Shown here: piece by piece, positions 37,441 through 50,826 of the stretch
Numbering within the stretch: the stretch's first letter is position 1
How the letters are laid out: the number at the start of each line of letters is the position of its first letter
Assembly (NCBI RefSeq): GCF_037975245.1
Contig: NC_092576.1
Span: 21,949,611 to 22,013,610 of the forward strand
Reading direction: 5' to 3'
DNA length: 64,000 nt
Origin: Apostichopus japonicus
Taxonomy: Eukaryota; Echinodermata; Holothuroidea; Aspidochirotida; Stichopodidae
Notes under the pieces: model-generated
What the model was told of the DNA's origin: nothing
Seen by the model: the letters and a program-made list of their open reading frames with translations, nothing else
The model's database searches: none
Translations under genes and position numbers: made by a program

Positions 37441-38594
37441 AAGAGTTCATCTTTTGACTTTGCCCCAGACCCTTCAGTAGCTTGTTCATTTTCATTGTGC
37501 ATACATAGTGTATTTTACTTGCAAATGTATTCATGTTAGTTCTGTGCTTGCAATGTGCACACAGAATATTTAGCAGCCCTCATTGAGTGTAATCGTGTTG
37601 TATTTACTATTTACTATATTTTACCCTGTGATTGCTAAATACTCACAGACTGTGTTTATTATTTTGATCCTGTGATGGCTACATGCACACAGACTGTAAT
37701 TATTAGTTGTACTTAGTTTCCGCTATTCGAGCTATGTTTAGATCCCATGATGCAATGCTACACTTTTACTAATTGCCATGATGATAGGGGTAGCCGAACT
37801 TCTGTAACCTTTATATTGGAAAGAGTTGTATCAGTATGTTAGTAGGCATATTGACTATTTCGTGAACCGAGACACTTTTGTTGTTGTTTATTAGAATATT
37901 AGCATGTATTTAGCCCTGTGAGTCACCCTTCACTGGTACAGACTCCATCTGACCAGATATTTACAGCAGATAAGCTAGGTGACATAGTCTCCATTTTATA
38001 GCCTGCTCTTAGTCCCAAGTGACGCTTAGGTACCTGCAGCCCAACAAAAGGTGTCAGTTGCCATGGCAACCTGTGGTCTAAGTTAGTAGAGGTGCATGGG
38101 TTGAATCACATAGTTAGTATGCTACTGTTAGTAGCTGAGGGATTTCCCCAGTAGTACATATTTTATACTTGTAGACTTCACGTAAGTCATAGAGGTTATA
38201 TTGATTTTACAGTTAATAACTCGCCTCTATTTGGATATGTTCGTAAGTGGAATTAGAGCAACCAGCTTCTAGTTATATATTAACCTACGACATTCCAAGA
38301 TTATACTGCTATACCGGATAGGGATAGACAGTTTCACTTATTTATGGAGCACTGTGTTATTGCTGTATGAGTAACATAGGCAAGTAGTCGTACGTTTAGC
38401 ATCCAGTTGCGTATTAGTGTCTACATCTCGTAAGGTTCACTTTATTTTAATACTTTATAGTTTACTTGTTGTCATGCCGACCATTTCACTTTTTATTAGG
38501 TGATCAGATTGACATTTGCTTATACTATTTCATTATGGTTGTGTCACCCTTACTGATTATCTTTGTGGTACATTATCGCATATTTTCATACTTA

Positions 38595-39525
38595 TTTTAG
38601 TTGCTTAGTAATTGTTTGTTTACTGTGGGAGATTGTTAATCCCCTTGCCCTTTAGAGTGTTATTTTAGTTGCTTAGTAATTGTTTGTTTACTGTGGGAGA
38701 TTGTTAATCCCCTTGCCCTTTGTTTAGTTTATTTTTATTGTGTTGGCAATGCATGGTGACCATTCACCAAGACGCCCCAAGCTGCCATGCACCTGGCTGT
38801 GCCAAACTGTACCAGTTTTCATTAGAAATTAATTTATATTAATTTCTACACAGCTTTTATACATGTAGTTGATGTAGTTTTCACCTATCGAGGGACCGTA
38901 TTTATAGATGTCTTTGTAGACGGCTATCTTAGACGCCGGAACCCCCACTCCTGGTCTGGGTAACCAAGGACGCATGATGCACCCCCACTAATAGACGTTA
39001 TTCGTGGACTGAGGGGCCAACAATTATACTATAATATACTAGACGAGATGGGCTACTCCAGAGTTATTAGTTTAGTAGGCCATTAGAGTGTTATTTTAGT
39101 TGCTTAGTAATTGTTTGTTTACTGTGGGAGATTGTTAATCCCCTTGCCCTTTGTTTAGTTTATTTTTATTGTGTTGGCAATGCATGGTGACCATTCACCA
39201 AGACGCCCCAAGCTGCCATGCACCTGGCTGTGCCAAACTGTACCAGTTTTCATTAGAAATTAATTTATATTAATTTCTACACAGCTTTTATACATGTAGT
39301 TGATGTAGTTTTCACCTATCGAGGGACCGTATTTATAGATGTCTTTGTAGACGGCTATCTTAGACGCCGGAACCCCCACTCCTGGTCTGGGTAACCAAGG
39401 ACGCATGATGCACCCCCACTAATAGACGTTATTCGTGGACTGAGGGGCCAACAATTATACTATAATATACTAGACGAGATGGGCGACTCCAGAGTTATTA
39501 GTTTAGTAGGCCATTAGAGTGTTAG
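38595..39525. repeat. Recent 431-bp tandem duplication
   Basis: Unit starts are at 38652 and 39083, and a third start is cut off at 39514 (period exactly 431). I see a single base difference between the two full units (ggctactcc and ggcgactcc). The 38595-38651 segment is the end of a further partial unit. The near identity means a very young duplication or an assembly artefact. No coding frame spans the unit. Confidence 0.92.
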
Positions 39526-42500
39526 GCCATGATGAATGTCATGTTTTAATTATGTTTTAACTTCATTTGTATTTTATATATTTTCATTTTGCATATCGTA
39601 ATTCTCTTTTACCGTATGGTGAATATATATTTACCCTGCGGATTACGATAGAACATTGCGTTTATCCTCATTTTAATATACTGTGTTATAATATCTTCTC
39701 AAAGGCAGGCGACTCATCACAGATTTGAACCCCGCTTCCCTTGATCTTATGTATCTCGTGGTTGCGTAACCAGCACATATTTAGTCTTAAAGCTAAGTGC
39801 TACAGGCTCATCTCACACATGGTTATGAGAACAACTAATCAAAGTTCTGTAATCATAAAAAAAAATTACGATAATTTGCATAACGATGGAATGCGGTCAT
39901 TCCAAAATACAGGTAGCACACTCCTAATGTGGTGGGACAGAATTTTAGAAAAATGAAGGAACAAAGTTGAAGTTTTCTGTTTTTGACATTATAAATGGCC
40001 ATTAATGAGGATACTTTATGCACTATAAAATGTATCAATAGCAGTTCTTGAATGAAGAATAAAATAAATGAAAGTGTTCAATTCCATCCCACCACATTTC
40101 TGAACATATTTTTTTAATTTCCAAGGGGGAAAAAAAATGATATTTTTTTTAAACTCTCCAAACTATCAACTATGTATGCAACTAACACCTCTGAGTGGAG
40201 AAAAAAAAAAATTTCATTCTGAATAGACAGGGGGGTACTCCAACATTTTAGTGGTGGGACGGAAACAAGTTGTGGTGGGACGGAATTTTAAATGGAGGGC
40301 ATCTTCAAACAGCATGTCCGGTCCAAAATTTTTCTCTGTCACTCAAGATTACAAACTTATTCAGACTCCTTAAACACCCGACCTAATAACAATGTAATCA
40401 ATTGATTATACTTCAAAATGTTACGTATCTGGATATTCCATACATACTGTACACATCACATCAGTTTTGAACCTCATGTGTCAAAACAATACATATTTTG
40501 GAAAATTGAGATTGGGTTTTTTATCATGCATAAAAAATCCCATCACTATAGAAATAGTCCTAGTTGTTCACCCCAGGTTTCTTTTTGGCCCTCTTGGCTT
40601 TCCTAAACTATCCATTCTAGAACATGTGCTTTTGAATTGATATTATCTGCTGATGAGCAACAATCCACGTGCACAAGAAAAGTCAAGTTATTACTGTATA
40701 ATGGTACTCACGTGAATCATACAAGATAGAAGAGCTAGATTGCAAGAATTAAGGTAAGAATTCATTCTGCTTCTCAATAGTAATAATTAATTTACCTCCA
40801 GTTTATTGTTATAGGCAATTCAGACAATTTGGTAGTGATAATTATGATTTAGCCTAAGCTGTTGCCTAACAGACTGTGTTATGCAGTAAAGGTTTAAAAC
40901 AAAACTTATACTATACTCAGGCCAGGAAAAAAGAGGTAACACGGGAAACTGGTTCCCGGGAAATTTTAGTCACTCGCGGGAAGTTTTGGAGCAGAGATAA
41001 AAAAAAAAAAAATTTTCGTCACTTGCGGGAAATTTTGGAGCAGAGATAAAAAAAATTTAAAAAACAAACAGCAAAAACATGAAGAGGGAGGAACAAAGAA
41101 AGATGGAAAGGGAAAAATGAAAAGAAATAAGATGTGTCCGACAATAAAACATCATATATGAACCATTAAATTAGCACATTAAACTCTGTTATTACCGATT
41201 TACCGTCAGTCACTATCTGCTGGTCAATATAGGCCTACGTGCACTACGTGACCTAGGCTACACCAAATATCGAACGTTACTTGGGCTCAGCATGTTACGG
41301 GACTTCAAAGTTATTCTTAAATTTTCGTTATTTATTTTTCCTTCAAACGATGATTGTGAAGGTTCCCATGTACAAAATCTTACCCTTATGCATTTCACCT
41401 CATTTTGTTGTAATGTAGTAAAGTGGACTTTCTAGAGTATGCTCTTGTTTTGGTCCCCCATGTCGCTTTAACTTAAACAGATCTCACCAAGGTTATCCAG
41501 GGTAGACATGACTTGTTCCCTGTCAGTTGTTCACTCTGATATTAGTGGGCATCATACAATTTAGTGCCTGTATATTTTCTCTTAATGGGTTGAGGATCTT
41601 AGTATTTCTATAAATTTAACTTTCATTTATATCTAAATGATTGTTTCCTACCTTATATTAAATGTTTTCCCCGTAAATTTTCTTGTTACTGGTAAAAATT
41701 GATAGTTACGCCATGTGATACGTCTAGATGCTCACATGCGGTGCTTGTGAGTTAATTGCTCTTTGTTCTTGCGCTTGTCACTCACCGATCACTGAAGCGA
41801 GACGTCCGATATCCGTGCAGTATATTGTTAGCCAAGAAGTGACTGTTTATCAAGTGATTTTTCTTGTAGTCCTGAATAAGTGGGTGAGTTTAATAAGTAT
41901 TTTTGTACATGCGTGCAAGTATAGATGAAGACTTAATGTCTATTTGAGACCAAAATGATCTTTATTTTGTTGAAGTTAAGTTCCATTACGAAGTATTTTA
42001 AGTAGCGTGTATCGTAACCTGTTATACTAGTTTTGCGGATGTATTAGTTACGAACATTCCTTCACCTCGATTGTCAACTTTGGATCTTGTGATTTGAAGA
42101 TGATAATTTTTAATATGAATAACTATGTTAAGCTCATCTCTACTTGTGACTAGCGGTCATTATCGATGTTGATTATTTCATATTTTTAGAAGTAACGATT
42201 ATGAAATGTATTGTACTTTTCAAGCTAAGGTACCACAGTGAGTGTACATATATGTGAGAGATGGACACACTCGAGGATTTTACGGAAAGAGGGAAACATT
42301 CTGATATGTATTATGAATGTTGATAATATGACATACTATGAGAAAATAAGGTTATTTGGTGATGAAGTATGATATTATTCCAATGTGAAAGTGGATTTCG
42401 TTATTTAGTGTTTTCTATTGTCGTATGTTGGTTGGTTATCACATCGTTTCAACTCCTAATTCTTTATTGATTATTTGATGTCAAAGTACATTTAGTTGCC

Positions 42501-45400
42501 AGGGTAACGAAGAGTCTTAGTAAAGAGTGAATTCAGCAATGAAGGTAGTTGAATTTATTAAATGTTTACAAAAGAACTAATATTTTATTAGGATGGGTTC
42601 AGATTTATAAGGTATGGGTATGATGGGATATACATTCCATTGTGGATGCATATCTTTGGTCTTTTGATTGTATTCTTGTTACATAATGTACATACAGTAG
42701 TGTCATTAGATAAAAAAGGGTCAAGATTGTTGTGTTGAGACAGTGTCACCTGAGCTCTATTGATATTGGGAGAATTAACCTGATAGTATCGCTGGAATGT
42801 GTGATTATGACAGCATTGAGTGTTCGTAACATGAGTTGATTTCATTCTTTGGTATTTCCAGACATAACACTGTAGCAGGGTTCATATCAACATTTCAATG
42901 GTTGAACTATGGGAATGGGGTGTCTTGATTATTTTATGTTGTAGTGACCAATGTTATATGATTTTTGGTTGGCACATCTCTATTACCTGTTATATTTATT
43001 TTTTTAGGTAACTGTCCTTGAAGGTGTAAAACTATCTTTGTGAGGGTATATTTCTACTGGGTATCTGGATGGTGAGTCATGGTGTTTGGTAGTGATGATT
43101 ATCTTATTTTTCAGCACAGTTCTGCTAAATTACTGCAAGGATATGTATTGGTATCATCTGAACACAATTTTATTGTTTTTCTGGAAACTGAATGTTTTAG
43201 AAACAGTTTTGTTTATAACTTTATATTTGGACAACACCCTCTACAGAATTTATGCTTCATTTTTTATGGCGTGCACTTACGGAGAGAATTTAGTAAACAA
43301 TTTCAGTAGAAGAGGTGACTATGGTAAAGATGATCAAGTACCTAAAATTGGCAACATGGGCTGTGACTTGCTTTAATTTAAGTTTTCTCTAATCAACTAT
43401 CTCGATTATTAAGGTTATGTTCCAGGTTGGAGATTTTCTATGCTTGATAAAATTTGTTTAACTTGCATGAGTTTTATACAGAAATCCAATGTTGATTGTT
43501 TATGATGAAGCATGGAGCATAATTATATTTTTTCCTTTATTTATCCAAGTCATTTGAAACATGCTGTTGTGTGAATGCAAACTTTATTTTATCGTTTATT
43601 TACTTTGGTTTGTAACTTGTGAATTCCATGTTTCAGGAGCTGTTTATCCAGTATTGACAATATTTACCGACAGACCATATACTTCCTGGTTGTGTGATTC
43701 TTTCCCGAGGCTTACTACCTCAAATTTGCGTTTTTCTTCAGTAATATTTATAACGATTTAATACATTTTGAGCCAAAACCGCAGGGTGTATATCCAGTTT
43801 ATATCCATCTTCGCACGGGACTGTATATTATTATAGCCTAGGGTACGGTACTGGCACACACTGCTGTGCGGTACTTGAGAGTTGATGCTGTAATGAAATG
43901 GATTCGTTTATTATCTCAATACATTACATGTATAGAGATATTGTAACAGTAAGTGGGACTCTCTCTTCTCTTAAAATTTTTTCAGCGTCTTCATATAAAG
44001 TTCTTTTCCTCTGGAATTTTCAGAGCAAGCATATATCATATAGGCCAACAAAAGTTACTATTTTTTATTCGAGAATTTCATCTCATTCTATGACTTTTTC
44101 ACCGATTTATGTCCAAATCGGGCCAATTTGGACTGAAATACAGTTGAAACAACCTCATTTTGCACACGCTCCGAAACTTGTGTTATTGCGCAATCGTTAA
44201 ACACTTCGCAAAAGCGGTGAAATGCATTGTGGGAGCTAAGCCCATCACTATATTTTAGTACACTGCGGCTTGGATATCGTCTGAAAATCCGTTTTAATAC
44301 ATATTCATAAAGCAGCAATCGAATTGCTTCAAGCAAAACTTTGAACAAAAGAAGTTGAATATTCATTAAATATCTGTTTGCGACGATGTCGGACTCACAA
44401 TGTGGATGAAATTCGGATTTTTTTTTTGCCTCGGCATGAAAAATAAAAACGAAACGTAAGTAAAATCCTTTCATCTTTCAAATTGCATATTTTCCATTTT
44501 AAAGAAAGTACCACCTCCAACATCCGGCCGCGATCCGGTCGATTGTTTAAAACAAGTTAAACAATGATTTGAGGCTAAATTCGGAGTTTTTCCAGCATTC
44601 TGGGTTGAATTATAGTGACATTTTTAAGGTTGCACTTGTGAACGGGCATCAACGTATCCTATCGTGGTTAATTGCATATGTACATGTATATGCACGTTAC
44701 CATAGTGTGTAGCCTAGGGTTGTAGTTTTAAGTATTCTATAGTGCAGTGTATTCATATTACGGGACCGTGTGTTTATGAATTATGAATATGATGTTTGCC
44801 ATCAAGACATTGTTTACGAATACAATGTCGTTGCCTTTAATTTTGGAGGACTTAAGCACTTAGTAGTAGGGTAGTGATAGTACAACTACACAATACTAAG
44901 CCTATGCTGGTATTATTAGTTTACTACTGACTAGAACTGTCACTGGTGGTTTTCAGCACTGGCAATACCTTCATGCCCAGTACATATAATAGTACTTGAA
45001 AATTAAATAAGCTTATATTAAAAAAAGTACTGCCTTGGTCGGCTCTGGTTAGTACTAAGTATAGTTTTACCCTTGTGTGATTTTATCCGGTGTACCCAGA
45101 TACATAGGCCCACCTGCTAATTTTGGATGAAGTCACTGTAGGCTACATTACAGGTTGGTTGAGTCAGTGACAAGTTAACATTGGTTCTCTACTTTGCCCA
45201 ATGGATAAGTGTGCACTGAATTTTTGAACACTGTTTTATTCTTTTGTTTGTGAATTCATATAGCAGTTAATTTTTTTTAGTTTTTGGTTGTGCATGTGCC
45301 TATTTCACTTTGTTTCGAAGTTCTTCACCCTGTAATGCTGTATGTTTCTGTCATTTTCAGAGAGAAAATGCATTTACAAGTTCCACTACAACGTGTTATG
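39526..45400. other. No gene recognised; several gtggtgggac words
   Basis: The stretch contains four occurrences of a gtggtgggacrgaat word on either strand (39926, 40079, 40249 and 40271). Frames of up to 128 aa (44088-44474, minus) and 100 aa (43898-44200, plus) overlap one another on opposite strands and have no domain. No supported exon. Confidence 0.4.
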
Positions 45401-46466
45401 TAGTGTTTACACGGGTCCAAAAATCGGGAACAGGGTACCCGAGAGCCGTTACCCATCGGGTATCTGGGTACCCGGAAAAAAAATTGTTTACCCTCGTGTA
45501 TCACGATTTTCAAGAAATTACATATTGGATGCTATAATAAATGAATTATATTCTCTACTGACAATGTTTTCATGTTCAAAAACGTATGTGTAAGGTAAGG
45601 TATAAAACCTTCCTCAATAATTTCTATTTGCTTTTTTTCTGTCATAAAACTTGTTAATTACTTAATATAATTAATATTACTCTGTTTTACCTCCATGCTA
45701 ACATCGCACTGCCGCCGCTGCTTATGCTTGCTCTCCACGTCTATTGGATCAGACCATAAAATATCCCTTTAGCTCAGTTGTTACTACTACTATCTATTAT
45801 GCAGGCCCAGGGTTCGCATTAGCCGCGAGATAACGCGATTCGCGCAATTTGATCGCATTTGGAATACACGATTAGTAAAAAGCCACTTTCAATTATTACT
45901 TTTTAGTTATCCCGTCTATAATCCATAAACATGTCGTAAAATTCCTTGTCAGCCTTTCCTTCTATGAAATAAACGAATGAATAAATAATAATTTCTTCCA
46001 CATGGTAGCCTAACACCACACTAAGTCAATGCATGAGAAATCTAGCTACAGTAAGCATAGCCATTTCTTATTAGCTGAAATTGTGACGCAGAACTAAGAT
46101 ATCCATGGAATACTTTCGTTATTGCTGTTATCTTCAACCACATGGTAGCCTAACACCACACTTATTCAATGGGAAATCTGCCTAACCATCGGTTTGCATT
46201 TTTTTTTTACATCACACTTTGCGTAGGATTCGAGTTATAAATTAGGAACCGGGTGGTATCGCGTTGGGCGGGTCACTTCGTTATTGCTGTTATCTTCGAC
46301 CATATATATTAGCCTAACACCACACCAAGTCAATGGGAAATTTGCCTAACTGTAGGTTTGCAATTTTTTTTTTTTTAAATCATACTTTGCGTAGGATTCG
46401 GGTAATAAATTAGGAACCGGATAGTATTGCGTCGGGCGGGTACCCGGATAACCCGTGCAAACACTA
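45401..46466. mobile_element. 1.07 kb inverted-repeat element with internal ~130-160-bp tandem units
   Basis: The left end tagtgtttacacgggt (45401-45416) matches the reverse complement of the right end (46451-46466) at 15 of 16 bases. Subterminal gggtacccg text also recurs inverted. Inside are three repeats of cctaacaccacac-type units (45990-46380), two of them followed by ttaggaaccgg. The interior is homologous to 2220-3060, so this copy defines the family ends. The end sequence and length suggest a hAT-type non-autonomous transposon, but I found no matching 8-bp target duplication. Confidence 0.65.
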
Positions 46467-47984
46467 GTTGGGCTTGTTGCATTTAAAAGCAATGTGAAGT
46501 CATTCGTCATGTGACTTTACATATTGTCTCCTATTATCCAACGTTCTGTGTTTATTTTTGTTTTCTTTCATTTTCAGGACTCTTTCTGCATCTGCAGGTT
46601 GGATTCTCCTATGTGGGCACTTGGGATATTGTAACTTTTTGGACTTCTTAATTTAATTCAGTACTTTTCACGCCATTTCATTCATTGCCTTGATTCAATA
46701 AACTTTGATTAACCTTGAAAAAACACATTCCTGTTATATTTTTTTGCACTAAATCGTACATTCATATTCACCAGTGTGAAGAAAAATTAACGAGAAGTTA
46801 CTACATAAGATGAACATTTCACGTATCCAAAAATACTTTTCAATTCATCATGAAGATGAGCTGATTGATGTCTAGGAACCTGATACATCATAAACTATAT
46901 GACCAAAAAGTCCAACAGAGACTGACCCAAGATGAAGGATATCACATAAAAAACAAGTTCTTAAATATTCTATGACATTAATAAACCTTGCAACGCCGTT
47001 CTCTCGACAAACAGGCAATGGGCGCTAAAGGCAACACTCGCAGGATGAAGTGTAACCTGCAGAGACTTTTCGTTGCAAAGTAGCATAAATGCAAGTTCTG
47101 TATTTGTTGTACCATGATTGATATTGGTAACTGTAGAGACAGAGCAAAGATATGAAACTAGGAATCGAAATTAGAACTTCCAGTATTGAGATACTGCGTC
47201 ATTGATGCTCTTGTTAATTTATACAAACACGTGGTGACTTGTTGATAGTTTATAGAAACTTTTCATTGTGAACTTTTGAACTTGAAGGGGTTGCCCTATT
47301 CCAATATCATGGAATAGTGGGGAACTCCCAATTTCTTTTTGTGTACGGATTAGTGTTCAAACGATTAACTGAATCGGAATCGGTACGATTATTGCATAAT
47401 CGGAACATAATCGGAATCGGTAAAAATTACGTGGAATACCAGTTATGTCATACCAATTATTCAAGTAAATATGGAAGTTGAAAATATCAACTGATGTATT
47501 AGGTTTGTTCTTTTACTACAAAATATTAAAATAATGACACCCTCTATACGTCTTTCACAATGTAATTTCATCAAATTAAGCTGCCAGGGTCGCCGATTTT
47601 GCTTCCCTCGTGGTTAGTGACTTCATATTTCTCGGCATAGTAAGCATGCTTGGTAACAATACCAATTTCGTGAATTAACGAAAGTGCTGGACAGGGTCGG
47701 AAATAAGCGGGGTCGACAGGCAATTCGCCCTCGCAAGTGCTAAGAAAGCCCTCCTAAAGCACAATTACGAGTGAGAAAAAGAAAAGAGAACTACAGTATA
47801 AGAAAATCGCCCTCGTTATATCAGGTGTCTGTGTAAAATTAATTGTGACATGCGTTTGCTTTAGCAGCGCGATTAGTTCTCACAATCCCGCATCAAATTT
47901 GAAGCAGTGCGGGGAGGGTCGCGCACAATCACCGAGAACTTCCTGCAAAGTCACTGGCAAATTACAGCTTCCACGAAGCAATTT
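46467..47984. other. No gene recognised
   Basis: Includes a small imperfect repeat of aatcggaatcggta near 47375-47425. No supported exon. Confidence 0.4.
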
Positions 47985-48470
47985 CAGTACCAGCGACAAT
48001 TACCTAAAATCCACACAAATCTCCGAACACATGGTAGCCTTACTTCACACTAAGTCAACATGGAAATCTAACCTAGCCATCTGTTTATTCGCTCTAGTTG
48101 TGTCGCAAATAAAAAATAAAAATATCCATGGAAACTGCAATCTTCGACCACATGTTAGCCTAACAACCACACTAAGTCAATGGGAAATGTAGCCCAACCA
48201 TCGTTTTGCAAAAAAAATAAAATAAAAAAAATACTTTGCTTAGCTTGCTGCTATCGTCGCGCATGGTACCCGAACACCACACTAAGTCAAAGGGAAAATC
48301 TAGCCTTAGCATCTCTTGATTCGCTGAAATTGTGACGCAGTTAGCTAGAACTAAAATATCCATTAAATACTGCAACCTTCGACCACATGTTAGCCTAACA
48401 ACCACACTAAGTCAATGGGAAATGTAGCCTAACCATCGGTTTGCAAAAAAAAAAAAAAAATGCGTAGCTT
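47985..48470. repeat. Tandem fragments of the ~130-bp unit family
   Basis: Four units of ccacatggtagcctaacaccac type start near 48028, 48149, 48258 and 48380. Some end in gtttgc plus an A-run. They match 2527-2840, 30597-30690 and 45990-46380. Confidence 0.8.
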
Positions 48471-50826
48471 AGTTTACAACTTTCAATTTGCTGGAAATTG
48501 GCATTTGTTTGGAAGGTATGTGCTATGTCTTAAAGAGGGAATATTGTATTTAATATTGGAGTAGCTTCTAGTTGTTATTATTTCTTTACATCAATCTGGT
48601 AACATTCTAGAATAATTTTAAACAAGTTACGATGGTACAATTTGCTTTTCAGTTTGATTGGCTTGAGCATACATTTTCTAATTGAACTTGAATGGAGTTA
48701 AATAGGTAACGAATAGGTATGTTTAACTTCAAGTTCGTAACATTTCTATTTGTTCATAAACGGTATACTACTGAAAATAAATACAAAATAATGTCGGAAT
48801 GTAGGCAATATGTAATTAAAATTCACACTTTGGTAAAGACTGAAGATGGATGGTTTGTCTGAGATGCTTCTTGAGATGGATATTTTGAGTAACTATTCTT
48901 AGCCCATATCAAGCCATTAACAGGTGACGTACACGTCGAGGTGGTTAGGCCATTCGCTTAGCACAGTGCTGACTAGGTAGGATGTCATATTTTCGTATTT
49001 GGAAATTTGTAAAAAAAAAAAAAATTCTTCTCGAGAAACTCCAGAGGTAATTTGGTACAAACAAAAGGATACCTACATAATCGTTTGAACCAGCTAGTAC
49101 GGATTACTAGTTTAATCCATGTGCGAACATGATAATCTAATATCGTACGTCGAGTATGAATGAAGGATGGTGTAGGTTCCTTTTTTCCAAGGTTTGTGCT
49201 TTTCTTTTGGAAGTGTATGTTAAAAAACAAAGGCCCTAATATAGCATGTTATTTTTTATATTTTTTATAACCGTGCGTGTAAGAGTATGTACATACTGTA
49301 GGCTATGCATATTGAATGTACGACATTGACAGTCTCGGAACTAAGTGCTTTGAACCATAGATGAAAGTTGAGGAAAATACCGGTTGTAGTTACGATACCG
49401 GGATTCATGTTGCAACAAAACGTCTCATGTGCTACTGTAACATGGTTTAACACATGTGTAGTACACTGGCAATCACTGTAAAAATGGGCCACCAAATCGC
49501 GCCAATTGGGTCTTCAATTTTCAAAAAGCTTCAGCTTCTGAGGGGGGAACAGCCCCCTCAGACACCCTCTACACTGTGTTCCGCGGCGGGAAATCCGACT
49601 TAGTCGGATTTATGTTCCAGGGAACAAAACATTTTTTCTGACCGCGTGACTATACTGAGAGGTAGAAATGTGTAGCCTACAGTAGTAATGCAAGGAAGCA
49701 AATCTGTTAGATGAATATTACATATTTTGCATGAGTTGTCTAGCCTAGCAAATTTATGTTTTAGCCTAAGCTGTTGCCTAACACAATATGGGATGATGCC
49801 TAAGCTGTTGCCGGCTAACATTACTGTAAGTTGGATTTTGAAACATGAGCCTACGATGCAGAAAAAGTGAACCGAAACACCATGTAGGCTAGTTGAAATA
49901 TATTGTGCAGGAAATGTATAAATACTGTCTATGCCAGCAATTATTCAGCCTGTTCGTAACTGCACATTATTAGGCAACTCTCATGACATATTGCATTTGT
50001 AATACACAATTCACAGGATGGTGAAGCCAACTTATTCTTTCTTTCTATTCACATGTCGGCATATGGGGAAACACCATGATTGCTTCCTGGTTCCCCAACT
50101 TCTGAATAATTAAGCCAGAGATGTGTGTGGCTATACCCCCAACCCCCAGTCCCCTTTTCATGCATCCCGCTGGTAAGAATGACCTTTTATCTCTCTTTGC
50201 AAAACAGATCAATATGGAGAATCCTGAGCCTCAAAATGTGTCTGCTAGCAGATACATACTTATAAGAAGAAAAAGGAGAGAATGAGTGCTGAGGCATTTC
50301 GAGAATGGGAGCGCAGTAGGAAGAAAAGGCAAAGGGCCAACCAGAATGCAAATAATTCAGCAGCGTACAAAGCATCCATAACAAATGTTCGAAATAACTT
50401 CCTGACTGAATTAGTCCAAGATATCATCGAGCATATTAAAAAATCATTTCACTTCAGGATAAATTTCATTGTTGCTTATGAACTTCTTGTGAGAGAAACA
50501 TAATTGTTTAATGTTTTCGTACCTAATCAACAGCCTTTACATTGGAAAAAATTCCATCCCACCACATTCCGTCCCACCACATTGACACACTTTCGGTAAA
50601 ATTAATGCAATTCTTATGCGTGAAGTATAATTTCTGCCATTGTTTCTCTAATGGTAGAAGAATAGTTCACCTCCATTTCAGTGTTAATAATTACTATTAT
50701 ATTGTACTACTTTTGATAATAATTACATAAAGGTTACATGTTCATGATTTCATGAGATTTATCATTCCGTCCCACCACGTCAATATGTTTGTGTTACCAT
50801 GGCAACATCTTCAAATTTGTGTCTGT
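48471..50826. other. No confident gene; possible basic-peptide exon fragments at 50211-50503
   Basis: A frame from ATG 50213 ends after RYILIRRKRRE at a stop (about 50283). It is followed at once, in another frame, by a 73-aa frame (50282-50503) rich in Arg/Lys (EWERSRKKRQRANQ). The two together resemble a frameshifted basic N-terminal region seen in some transposon-linked invertebrate proteins. The family is not identified. Confidence 0.2.

Noticed and set aside
44088-44474. 128-aa minus-strand frame
   Set aside because: No recognised motif, overlapped by a plus-strand frame, no splice sites or promoter evidence.
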